From positions 1 to 5,356 of the forward strand of contig CBDVAK010000247.1 of assembly GCA_965371945.1 (NCBI GenBank): DNA of 5,356 bases, written 5' to 3'. Origin of the DNA: CBDVAK01 sp965371945. Its GTDB lineage: Bacteria; Pseudomonadota; Gammaproteobacteria; Competibacterales; JAHEDQ01. The translations under genes and the position numbers were made by a program. Shown piece by piece: positions 1-5,356 of the stretch (positions within the stretch are counted from its first letter, which is position 1; each line of letters begins with the position of its first letter). The notes beneath the pieces are model-generated. The model saw only the letters and a program-made list of their open reading frames with translations. It was not told where the DNA came from and made no database searches.

Positions 1-567
1 TTGTTTCTGTTTGCCTCGCGCGATATCTGGTTCGTGGTGGGTCTGCCGGTGTTTCTGTATGACGTGCTGCAATGGGATTTCATGGAGGTCGGCACTTTCA
101 TGGCGCTGTGGGTGATCGGCTACGGCCTGGTGCAGGCTTCGGCGCCACGTCTTCTCAAACGTAGTCACCACGGTCAGGGGCCGGGTGGCGGCGCCGCCCG
201 CGGCTGGGCCTTCCTGCTGGCACTGCTGCCGGCCGGCATCGCTCTGGCATTGGGCCAGGGCTGGGATCCGGCCACGGTACTGATCGCCGGCCTGATCCTG
301 TTCGGAATCGCCTTCGCCATCAACTCGGCCCTGCACTCTTATCTTATCCTCGCCTATTCGGACTTCGACAAGGTGGCCATGAATGTGGGTTTCTACTACA
401 TGGCCAATGCCGCGGGCCGGTTGATGGGCACGGTCATGTCGGGCTGGGCCTATCAGGTCTACGGCCTGCAGGGGTGCTTGTGGATTTCAGCGGGTTTTGT
501 GCTGGCCGCGGCGCTGTTGTCGTTCAAACTCCCGGAACTACCCGAACACCAGGCGAGCACGGCATGA
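1..567 (+). CDS. arsJ: ArsJ-like MFS exporter of organoarsenical, C-terminal half (partial, 5' end outside window)
   Basis: This is the last 188 residues of a major facilitator transporter. The reading frame is open from base 1, so the TTG there is an internal codon and the true start lies upstream. Six hydrophobic segments are visible (about residues 8-22, 29-47, 68-85, 91-112, 131-150 and 157-176), which fits TM7-TM12 of a 12-TM protein of roughly 400 residues. The opening stretch FASRDIWFVVGLPVFLYDV and the following LWVIGYGLVQASAPR resemble ArsJ proteins as I remember them; this is recall, not a search. ArsJ exports 1-arseno-3-phosphoglycerate, made from arsenate by a partner GAPDH, across the inner membrane. 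The neighbouring ArsP-type permease supports an arsenic role. The stop codon overlaps the start of the sigma factor gene, implying one transcript. The alternative is an uncharacterised MFS drug exporter. Confidence 0.8.
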   Translation: MFLFASRDIWFVVGLPVFLYDVLQWDFMEVGTFMALWVIGYGLVQASAPRLLKRSHHGQGPGGGAARGWAFLLALLPAGIALALGQGWDPATVLIAGLILFGIAFAINSALHSYLILAYSDFDKVAMNVGFYYMANAAGRLMGTVMSGWAYQVYGLQGCLWISAGFVLAAALLSFKLPELPEHQASTA

Positions 568-1115
568 ACTGTGTCGTTGCTGCATGGGGCGCGCACGAGG
601 CCGAACTGCGAGGTTTTCTGACCCGCCAACTCGGTGATCCCGCGCTGGCCGAGGATCTGCTGCAGGAGACTTTCGTGCGCGCGTTGGCTGCGGGCTCGAA
701 GTTCTGTTCACTGGACAACCCGCGGGCATGGCTGTACCGCGTTGCACGCAGCCGTTTGATCGACCATATGCGGCGTTTGGGTACCCGACCGGCTGCGACC
801 ATCCCACCCGAGGAACTGCCGGCGAATGTCGAGGAGATTCCCGCCGTGGAAAGGCTGGACGTGTGTCTGCCCCGGGCCCTGGCCGCGCTGCAGCCAGCCG
901 ATCGTGAAGCCATAGAGCGTTGTGATCTGGACGGCTTGCCACAGCCACGGTTCGCCAGCGAGCAGGGATTGTCAATACCCGGCGCCAAGTCCCGTGTGCA
1001 ACGGGCACGCAAGCGACTGAAGGCGGAACTGGTGCGCCGCTGCCAGGTGAATTTCGATGAATCGGGCCATATCTGCTGTCTGGTACCACGGATCAGGGAA
1101 CCCCGCCCGCAATAA
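564..1115 (+). CDS. sigZ: ECF-type RNA polymerase sigma factor, SigZ-like
   Basis: This 183-residue protein has the two-domain layout of an ECF sigma factor. Region 2 covers about residues 8-75, with the core-binding segment DLLQETFVRAL (31-41) and the -10 recognition segment NPRAWLYRVARSRLIDHMRR (52-71). A linker of about 35 residues is followed by region 4 (about 103-156), with a helix-turn-helix ending in GAKSRVQRARKRLK. The tail CQVNFDESGHICCLVPR (160-176) holds three of its cysteines (160, 171, 172) and resembles the Cys-containing tail of SigZ proteins, from memory. The ATG at 564 is chosen because it overlaps the ArsJ stop as ATGA, has AGG at 551-553, and begins just before region 2. 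The frame is open further upstream to 474, but that extension lies inside ArsJ and looks unlike a sigma factor. No anti-sigma gene is adjacent. Its targets are unknown; control of the flanking arsenic exporters is inferred from position only. Confidence 0.85.
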   Translation: MNCVVAAWGAHEAELRGFLTRQLGDPALAEDLLQETFVRALAAGSKFCSLDNPRAWLYRVARSRLIDHMRRLGTRPAATIPPEELPANVEEIPAVERLDVCLPRALAALQPADREAIERCDLDGLPQPRFASEQGLSIPGAKSRVQRARKRLKAELVRRCQVNFDESGHICCLVPRIREPRPQ

Positions 1116-1194
1116 TCATCTCCGTGGCTGCATCCTTTTCCCGCCCCGTTCGTCTTCCTGATATCGAGACACCCGCCATCTGGAGCCTATCGCG
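1116..1194. other. 79-bp spacer between sigma factor and permease genes
   Basis: This short pyrimidine-rich gap separates the sigma factor stop from the permease start. No convincing sigma-70 promoter, ECF-type -35/-10 pair or terminator hairpin could be picked out by eye. Read-through from the arsJ-sigma transcript is the simplest reading, although a promoter for the neighbouring sigma factor's own regulon could hide here unrecognised. Confidence 0.5.
1181..1185 (+). promoter_or_regulatory. Ribosome binding site deciding the permease start
   Basis: TGGAG lies nine bases ahead of the GTG at 1195. The in-frame ATG at 1225 has no comparable purine-rich sequence upstream, so the GTG is the better start. 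Confidence 0.55.
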
Positions 1195-2277
1195 GTGAAA
1201 AGCATTGATATCATCGGCGACGAAATGGTCACGGACCCGCGCCGAATCGCGGCCATCAAGCCCCTGCTACCCTGGCTTGCGGGCCTGGCCGTGGTGGTAC
1301 CGGCCTGGTTGCTGGCCTACATGCACCTGGAGGATTCTGCCGACTTCCTGCTGGCGCTGACAGGTCTGACCCGCGCCAGTCACTGGGGCGAAGCCCTGCA
1401 TTTTTTCTTCTACGACACGCCCAAGGTGCTGTTGCTGTTGACCGGCGTCGTGTTCGTCATGGGTGTGATCCAGACCTTCTTTGCCCCCGAGCGAACCCGC
1501 GCCCTGCTGGCGGGAAAACGTCTGGGGGTGGGCAACACCCTGGCTGCCATGCTGGGCATCGTGACACCGTTCTGCTCCTGCTCGGCGGTACCGCTGTTCA
1601 TCGGCTTCCTGTCCGCCGGTGTGCCGCTGGGGGTGACCTTCTCTTTTCTGATTTCAGCACCCATGGTCAACGAGATCGCGCTGGCGCTGCTGTTCGGCCT
1701 GTTCGGCTGGAAGGTCGCGGGGCTGTATGTGGTGATGGGACTGCTGGTGGCGATCATCGCCGGGCTGGTAATCGGCAAACTGGGCATGGAACGGTATCTG
1801 GAAGAGTGGGTGCGCAAGATCCAGGCCGGTGAGGCCCGGGCACCCGGCAGTGATCACGCGGACTGGGTGAGCCGGCTGCAGGCGGGCGCCTCACACGTCA
1901 GGGAAATTGTCGGCAAGGTGTGGCCCTATGTGCTGGCCGGCATCGCGCTCGGCGCCGGTATTCACGGTTTCGTGCCGGAGGATTTCATGGCCTCGATCAT
2001 GGGTCGCGATGCCTGGTGGGCCGTGCCCGCGGCGGTGGTGATGGGCGTTCCCATGTACACCAATGCAGCGGGGATCATCCCGATCGTGGAAGCGCTGATC
2101 GGCAAGGGCGCGGCACTGGGCACTACGCTGGCTTTCATGATGAGCGTCATCGCATTGTCGGCACCGGAGATGCTGATCCTCCGTAAAGTGCTGATGCCCC
2201 GCCTGATCGTCACCTTCGCGGGTGTGGTCGCGATCGGTATCCTCATGGTCGGCTACCTGTTCAACCTGGTGCTCTGA
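1195..2277 (+). CDS. arsP: ArsP-type permease (UPF0718/DUF318 family)
   Basis: This 360-residue inner-membrane protein has about eight to nine hydrophobic segments (around 24-43, 77-96, 114-139, 143-170, 173-195, 243-260, 274-302, 306-328 and 337-358). The family signature is seen as TPFCSCSAVPLFIGF (124-138) followed by APMVNE (155-160). Cys127 and Cys129 are the only cysteines in the protein. ArsP members export trivalent organoarsenicals, and metal- or thiol-binding residues in the membrane are thought to matter. A loop of about 45 residues (198-242), rich in charged residues, splits the two halves, which look like a pseudo-repeat. The length matches the family (roughly 310-360). The start is GTG at 1195 on the basis of its ribosome binding site; ATG at 1225 would remove ten residues and leave all membrane segments intact. 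Family membership is confident. The substrate is inferred from the ArsJ-like neighbour; a zinc or copper substrate is possible in related permeases. Confidence 0.85.
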   Translation: MKSIDIIGDEMVTDPRRIAAIKPLLPWLAGLAVVVPAWLLAYMHLEDSADFLLALTGLTRASHWGEALHFFFYDTPKVLLLLTGVVFVMGVIQTFFAPERTRALLAGKRLGVGNTLAAMLGIVTPFCSCSAVPLFIGFLSAGVPLGVTFSFLISAPMVNEIALALLFGLFGWKVAGLYVVMGLLVAIIAGLVIGKLGMERYLEEWVRKIQAGEARAPGSDHADWVSRLQAGASHVREIVGKVWPYVLAGIALGAGIHGFVPEDFMASIMGRDAWWAVPAAVVMGVPMYTNAAGIIPIVEALIGKGAALGTTLAFMMSVIALSAPEMLILRKVLMPRLIVTFAGVVAIGILMVGYLFNLVL

Positions 2278-2280
2278 GCC

Positions 2281-2310
2281 GCTGCACGGTGTGGGGGCGG
2301 GTTGCTGCAC
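2281..2310 (+). repeat. 7-bp direct repeat upstream of the candidate efflux promoter
   Basis: GCTGCAC occurs at 2281-2287 and again at 2304-2310, 23 bp apart start to start, with the second copy abutting the extended -10 motif. A tandem operator is possible, but a 7-bp match within about 100 bp could arise by chance. Confidence 0.3.
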
Positions 2311-2319
2311 TGTTATGAT
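2311..2319 (+). promoter_or_regulatory. Candidate extended -10 promoter for the ybhGFS-like operon
   Basis: TGTTATGAT fits the extended -10 pattern TGnTATAAT with one mismatch and lies 60 bp ahead of the membrane fusion protein start. No recognisable -35 box is found about 17 bp upstream (the sequence there is G-rich), which extended -10 promoters can tolerate. Transcription would start near 2326. Confidence 0.35.
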
Positions 2320-2363
2320 CGAACCTGCCGTGGGAGTGGTCCCCCGGTGCCGCAATTCGATCA
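2316..2363. repeat. Nested inverted repeat in the leader of the efflux operon
   Basis: A perfect 8-bp inverted repeat pairs TGATCGAA (2316-2323) with TTCGATCA (2356-2363). Inside it, GGGA (2332-2335) pairs with TCCC (2340-2343) around a GTGG loop, and after one mismatch CCG (2328-2330) pairs with CGG (2345-2347), with two possible G-U pairs beyond. The whole lies 15 bases before the ATG at 2379. There is no run of T after it, so it is not a typical intrinsic terminator. It could be an RNA leader structure on read-through transcripts, or a DNA operator, since its left arm overlaps the candidate -10 box. Confidence 0.4.
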
Positions 2364-2378
2364 CGAGAACAACGAGCC

Positions 2379-3431
2379 ATGGACAAAAAGAAGGTAGTTC
2401 GCCCGCTGGTCGTCCTGCTGTTGCTGGCGGTGGCGGGCGGTAGCTGGTGGTATTTCCGCCAGCAGGACGCAGGAGATCCTAACCGGCTGGTGCTGTACGG
2501 TAACGTCGATATCCGCGAAGCGAACCTCACCTTCCACAACAGCGAACACATCGACGAGATGCTGGTGCAGGAAGGCGATCACGTGCGTAAGGGTCAATTG
2601 CTGGCGACGATGCACAAGGTGCGCATACAGGCCGAGTACGCGGCCGCCGAAGCCAAGGTGGCCTCCCAGCAGGCGGTGGTGGCGCGTCTGGAAGCCGGCA
2701 GCCGTCCGCAGGAGATCCGCCAGGCACGGGCCGATGTCACCGCCGCGAAAGCAAGACTGCAGGATGCCCGGGTGACCTATGAGCGCATTACCGGGCTCCA
2801 TGAGCAGCAGGCCGCATCCAAACAGGCGCTGGATGATGCGCAAGCCGGTCTCGACACCGCGCGCGCCGATCTGAAGGTGGCGCAGGAGGCCCTGGCGCTG
2901 GCGATCGAGGGGCCGCGCATCGAGGATATCGAAGAGGCCAGAGCCATGCTCAAAGTCGACCAGGCACAACTGGCGCTGGCCGCCCAGGTGCTGAAGGACA
3001 CCGAGCTGTACGCCCCTTCCGACGGCATCATCCGCAACCGCATTCTCGAGCCCGGAGACATGGCGACGCCGGCAACCCCCGTGTTCACCCTGGCGCTGAT
3101 CAATCCGGTATGGGTACGCAGCTATGCGCCGGAAACCGTGCTCGGCAAACTCGCGCTGGGCATGCGCGCCGGGGTGTCCACCGACAGTTACCCCGACAAA
3201 ACCTATCCGGGCTGGGTTGGTTTCATCTCGCCCACCGCCGAGTTCACCCCCAAGAGCGTGGAAACACCGGAACTGCGTACCCGGCTGGTATATCAGCTAC
3301 GCGTATATGTGTGCAATCCGGAGGATGAACTGCGTCTGGGCATGCCCGCCACGGTCACCATCGCGCTGGACCAGCCCAAACCAGGGCCGGGAAACAAGGC
3401 TCCGGACTGTCGCGGGAAGGAGAGCTCTTGA
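2379..3431 (+). CDS. ybhG: YbhG-like periplasmic membrane fusion protein (HlyD family)
   Basis: This 350-residue adaptor links an ABC-2 exporter to the cell envelope or an outer-membrane channel. A membrane anchor or uncleaved signal lies at residues 8-26 after a lysine-rich start. LVLYGNVDIREANL (37-50) and the following segment to about 78 form the first half of the lipoyl domain. A long alpha-helical hairpin (about 82-206) contains two similar units, beginning AGSRPQEIRQA (106-116) and EGPRIEDIEEA (177-187). The chain returns through APSDGIIRNRILEPGD (212-227), PVWVRSYAPE (243-252) and FISPTAEFTPKSVETPELRT (282-301). These blocks match E. coli YbhG (about 330 residues) as I recall it. The protein ends in a Pro/Lys-rich tail (332-350) that lacks obvious family similarity. 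The ATG at 2379 has only weak GAG-type ribosome binding signals. The ATPase gene begins one base after its stop. Confidence in the family is very high; the substrate is unknown. Confidence 0.93.
   Translation: MDKKKVVRPLVVLLLLAVAGGSWWYFRQQDAGDPNRLVLYGNVDIREANLTFHNSEHIDEMLVQEGDHVRKGQLLATMHKVRIQAEYAAAEAKVASQQAVVARLEAGSRPQEIRQARADVTAAKARLQDARVTYERITGLHEQQAASKQALDDAQAGLDTARADLKVAQEALALAIEGPRIEDIEEARAMLKVDQAQLALAAQVLKDTELYAPSDGIIRNRILEPGDMATPATPVFTLALINPVWVRSYAPETVLGKLALGMRAGVSTDSYPDKTYPGWVGFISPTAEFTPKSVETPELRTRLVYQLRVYVCNPEDELRLGMPATVTIALDQPKPGPGNKAPDCRGKESS
3418..3422 (+). promoter_or_regulatory. Ribosome binding site deciding the ATPase start
   Basis: AGGAG, within the last codons of the membrane fusion protein gene, is ten bases ahead of the GTG at 3433. 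It supports GTG as the start and indicates that translation of the two genes is coupled. Confidence 0.6.
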
Positions 3432-3432
3432 A

Positions 3433-5166
3433 GTGACACTCATTTTTGAGAGTGTCAGCAAGTCCTTTGTCTCCGGCGGGCTGAAGGTTCAGGCGCTGGA
3501 TCATGTCGACATCGAAGCCCGCCCGGGTCAGGTGACCGGTCTGATCGGCCCCGATGGCGCCGGCAAGACCACCCTGATGCGTCTCGCCGCCGCGCTGTTG
3601 CGACCGGATGAGGGCAGTATCCGGATCCTGGGCATCGATGTGGTGGATCAACCGTTGCAGGCGCAATCGTCGATCGGCTATATGCCACAGCGTTTCGGGC
3701 TGTACGAAGACCTCAGCGTGCAGGAGAACCTGAACCTCTATGCCGACCTGCAGGGAGTTGCCAGGGCCGACCGCCCGGCCCGCTACCGGGAACTGATGCA
3801 CATGACCGGTCTGGCGCCTTTCACCCAGCGGCTGGCCGGGCGTTTGTCGGGCGGCATGAAACAGAAACTGGGTCTGGCCTGTACGCTGGTGCGCCCGCCA
3901 CGGCTGCTGCTGCTGGATGAACCCACCGTCGGGGTCGACCCCGTGTCCCGTCGTGAACTCTGGGCCATCGTCTATCGCCAGGTCCGCGACCAGGGTATGA
4001 GTGTGCTGCTGAGCACCGCCTATCTGGACGAAGCCGCGCGCTGCGACCAGGTCATCCTGATGCACCAGGGGCGCTGCCTGGGCCAGGGCACTCCGGGGAG
4101 CTTCAGTGAGCCGATGCGTGGTCGCAGTTTCCACATCAGTGCACCATCGTTGGGCAAACGCCGCCTGCAAACCCGGCTCAGCGGCATCCCCGGTATCATC
4201 GATGCCATCATCGAGGGCGAACAGGTTCGCGTTGTAACCACCGCCGCGGGTCTCCCGGAACTGCCGGAAATCCCGGACCTGACCAGCAGCGCCGCGGAGC
4301 CGAACTTCGAGGATGCCTTCATCGCCAGGCTCAAGGGCGAACAATCCGGGGACCCGCCGACGGTGCTCGACTCTCACCATATCGAGCGCTCCGCCACCGA
4401 TGAAGCGGTGATCGAGGTACACGACCTGCAACGCCGCTTCGGGGACTTCTATGCCGTCAAAGGCGTAAGTTTCAGTGTCCGGCGAGGCGAAATCTTCGGG
4501 CTGCTGGGCGCCAACGGCGCGGGCAAGACCACGACCTTCCGCATGCTTTGCGGGCTGCTGCCGGTGTCGGCGGGGGAAGTGCGGGTGGCCGGGTTGGACC
4601 TGCGTCGCGCCGCGGCACGAGCACGCGGCCGGCTGGGCTATATGGCACAGCGGTTTTCCCTGTACGCCAATCTTACAGTGCTGCAGAACCTGCGTTTTTT
4701 CGCCAGCGCCTACGGCCTTGGCCGTGAGCATGGCAAACGACGCATCGACTGGGCTCTGGATGCATTCGAGCTGCGCAATTACATCAATGCCAACGGCGCG
4801 GATCTGCCTTTGGGCTACAAACAGCGCCTGGCGATGGCCGCGGCGCTCATGCATGAACCCGATATCCTGTTTCTCGATGAACCGACCTCGGGTGTCGATC
4901 CGCTGGCACGACGTGAGTTCTGGCAACGCATCAACGCGCTTGCGGAAGCCGGTGTCACCGTACTGGTGACGACCCACTTCATGGACGAAGCCAATTACTG
5001 TGACCGGCTGGTGGTGATGGCCGAAGGCGAGGTGCTGGCCGCGGGGACGCCGGCGCAGATGAAGGCCCGTTTCCGCAGCGAGGAAACTCCCGATCCCACC
5101 ATGGAAGATGCCTTTATCGCCCTGAACGAGGCACACGCCAATACCGGCAAGGTCGCCGCGGCGTGA
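3433..5166 (+). CDS. ybhF: YbhF-like tandem ABC transporter ATPase (two nucleotide-binding domains)
   Basis: This 577-residue cytoplasmic protein powers the ABC-2 exporter with two fused ATPase domains. Domain 1 (about 1-300) has Walker A GPDGAGKTT (39-47), Q-loop Gln86, signature LSGGMKQ (138-144) and Walker B LLLLDEP (158-164); its H-loop reads STAYLDEA, with Ala196 where the switch histidine should be. Domain 2 (about 326-577) has Walker A GANGAGKTT (359-367), Gln406, an altered signature LPLGYKQ (458-464), Walker B ILFLDEP (478-484) and an intact H-loop TTHFMDEA with His515. Each half ends in a FEDAF/MEDAF-type segment. Length and blocks match E. coli YbhF (about 578 residues) as I recall it, which also has a non-histidine in domain 1 and a similar altered signature in domain 2. 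The frame is open back to 3124, but that part overlaps the membrane fusion gene. GTG at 3433 starts just before the domain and has a good ribosome binding site. It overlaps the next gene as GTGA. Confidence 0.93.
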   Translation: MTLIFESVSKSFVSGGLKVQALDHVDIEARPGQVTGLIGPDGAGKTTLMRLAAALLRPDEGSIRILGIDVVDQPLQAQSSIGYMPQRFGLYEDLSVQENLNLYADLQGVARADRPARYRELMHMTGLAPFTQRLAGRLSGGMKQKLGLACTLVRPPRLLLLDEPTVGVDPVSRRELWAIVYRQVRDQGMSVLLSTAYLDEAARCDQVILMHQGRCLGQGTPGSFSEPMRGRSFHISAPSLGKRRLQTRLSGIPGIIDAIIEGEQVRVVTTAAGLPELPEIPDLTSSAAEPNFEDAFIARLKGEQSGDPPTVLDSHHIERSATDEAVIEVHDLQRRFGDFYAVKGVSFSVRRGEIFGLLGANGAGKTTTFRMLCGLLPVSAGEVRVAGLDLRRAAARARGRLGYMAQRFSLYANLTVLQNLRFFASAYGLGREHGKRRIDWALDAFELRNYINANGADLPLGYKQRLAMAAALMHEPDILFLDEPTSGVDPLARREFWQRINALAEAGVTVLVTTHFMDEANYCDRLVVMAEGEVLAAGTPAQMKARFRSEETPDPTMEDAFIALNEAHANTGKVAAA

Positions 5167-5356
5167 ACGCCATGGCCGCCAAACGCATGCGCCTGGCGGG
5201 CATGATCCGCAAGGAGAGCCTGCAGATCCTGCGTGATCCCTCCAGCATTGCCATCGCCTTCGTAATGCCCGTGGTGCTGTTGCTGCTGTTCGGCTACGGG
5301 GTATCGCTGGATGCGCGCAAGATACCACTGGCCATGGTGGTCGAGAACCCGAACGC
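5163..5356 (+). CDS. ybhS: YbhS-like ABC-2 family permease (partial, 3' end outside window)
   Basis: The first 64 codons of an inner-membrane permease are present. A basic amino-terminal segment carrying RKESLQILRDPSS (residues 16-28) is followed by the first membrane helix, IAIAFVMPVVLLLLFGYGVS (29-48), and then a domain start, LDARKIPLAMVVEN. The KE-x-x-Q-x-x-RDPSS block and the FGYG end of TM1 are typical of YbhS/YbhR permeases as I recall them. The likely start is GTG at 5163, which overlaps the ATPase stop as GTGA and has AAGG about ten bases upstream; ATG at 5172 is the alternative and would remove three residues. It would form the membrane channel with a second permease, probably YbhR-like, downstream. 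Which of the two paralogues this is cannot be settled from 64 residues; gene order and the YbhF neighbour favour YbhS. Confidence 0.85.
   Translation, partial: MNAMAAKRMRLAGMIRKESLQILRDPSSIAIAFVMPVVLLLLFGYGVSLDARKIPLAMVVENPN

Noticed and set aside
474..563. Upstream start for the sigma factor at 474
   Set aside because: The added 30 residues overlap the last ArsJ helix and do not resemble a sigma factor. The ATG at 564 gives the usual start and an ATGA overlap.
524..1089. Two minus-strand open frames opposite the sigma factor
   Set aside because: They overlap each other and the sigma gene. Their translations are rich in Arg, Ser, Pro and Ala with no domain, so they are shadows.
1160..1212. 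Repeated TGATATC palindromes flanking the permease start (1159-1165 and 1206-1212)
   Set aside because: GATATC occurs several other times in the window inside genes (for example near 22, 2509, 2926 and 4860), so it is not specific to this gap.
2278..2347. Possible intrinsic terminator after the permease gene
   Set aside because: The only stable hairpin (2328-2347) is not followed by a T-rich run, so it does not meet the pattern of a rho-independent terminator.
1891..2364. Minus-strand open frame of 157 codons spanning the permease end and the intergenic gap
   Set aside because: Its translation is mostly His, Gln, Asp and Arg, typical of the reverse of membrane-protein codons, with no family resemblance.
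3124..3432. Upstream extension of the ATPase frame to an ATG at 3124
   Set aside because: It overlaps the conserved end of the membrane fusion gene in another frame, and its translation is low-complexity with many Pro, Arg and Ser. The GTG at 3433 has a ribosome binding site and fits the family length.
3355..5328. A 657-codon open frame on the minus strand opposite the ATPase gene
   Set aside because: It lies antisense to a clear double ABC ATPase, shows no recognisable domain and is rich in His, Arg and Gln, as expected for a mirror frame of GC-rich coding DNA.

Overview
This 5,356 bp window is GC-rich and tightly packed. It carries six genes, all on the + strand, and the two outer genes run off the window. 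Protein similarity, the gene set and the GC-rich codon usage suggest a proteobacterium, most likely a gammaproteobacterium. That placement is inferred: there is no rRNA or other phylogenetic marker here.

Left half (1-2277), an arsenic-type block. It starts with the C-terminal half of an ArsJ-like MFS exporter (1-567). A stop/start overlap (ATGA) joins it to a short ECF sigma factor of SigZ type (564-1115). After 79 bp comes a UPF0718/ArsP-type permease (1195-2277) whose only two cysteines form a Cys-Ser-Cys motif. ArsJ normally works with a dedicated GAPDH: arsenate is turned into 1-arseno-3-phosphoglycerate and exported. That partner is not visible and would be expected upstream. ArsP-type permeases export trivalent arsenicals. 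The sigma factor in the middle is a plausible regulator of one or both exporters.

Right half (2379-5356), a drug-efflux block. It contains a YbhG-like membrane fusion protein, a YbhF-like double ATPase and the start of a YbhS-like ABC-2 permease. Spacing is 1 bp between the first two and a GTGA overlap between the last two, so they are almost certainly co-transcribed and translationally coupled. In E. coli the corresponding ybhFSR/ybhG system is an ABC-2 exporter linked to antibiotic and cation efflux. A second permease (YbhR-like) should follow beyond the window.

The blocks are separated by 101 bp (2278-2378), the most structured non-coding stretch here. It holds a candidate extended -10 promoter, a 7-bp direct repeat just upstream, and a perfect 8-bp inverted repeat enclosing a second hairpin. 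This could mark separate control of the efflux operon.

No tRNA, rRNA, CRISPR array, insertion sequence or convincing rho-independent terminator was seen. No wholly new system is evident. The points most worth a second look are the sigma factor between two arsenic exporters, the YbhF ATPase whose defects fall in the same composite ATP site, and the 2278-2378 leader.
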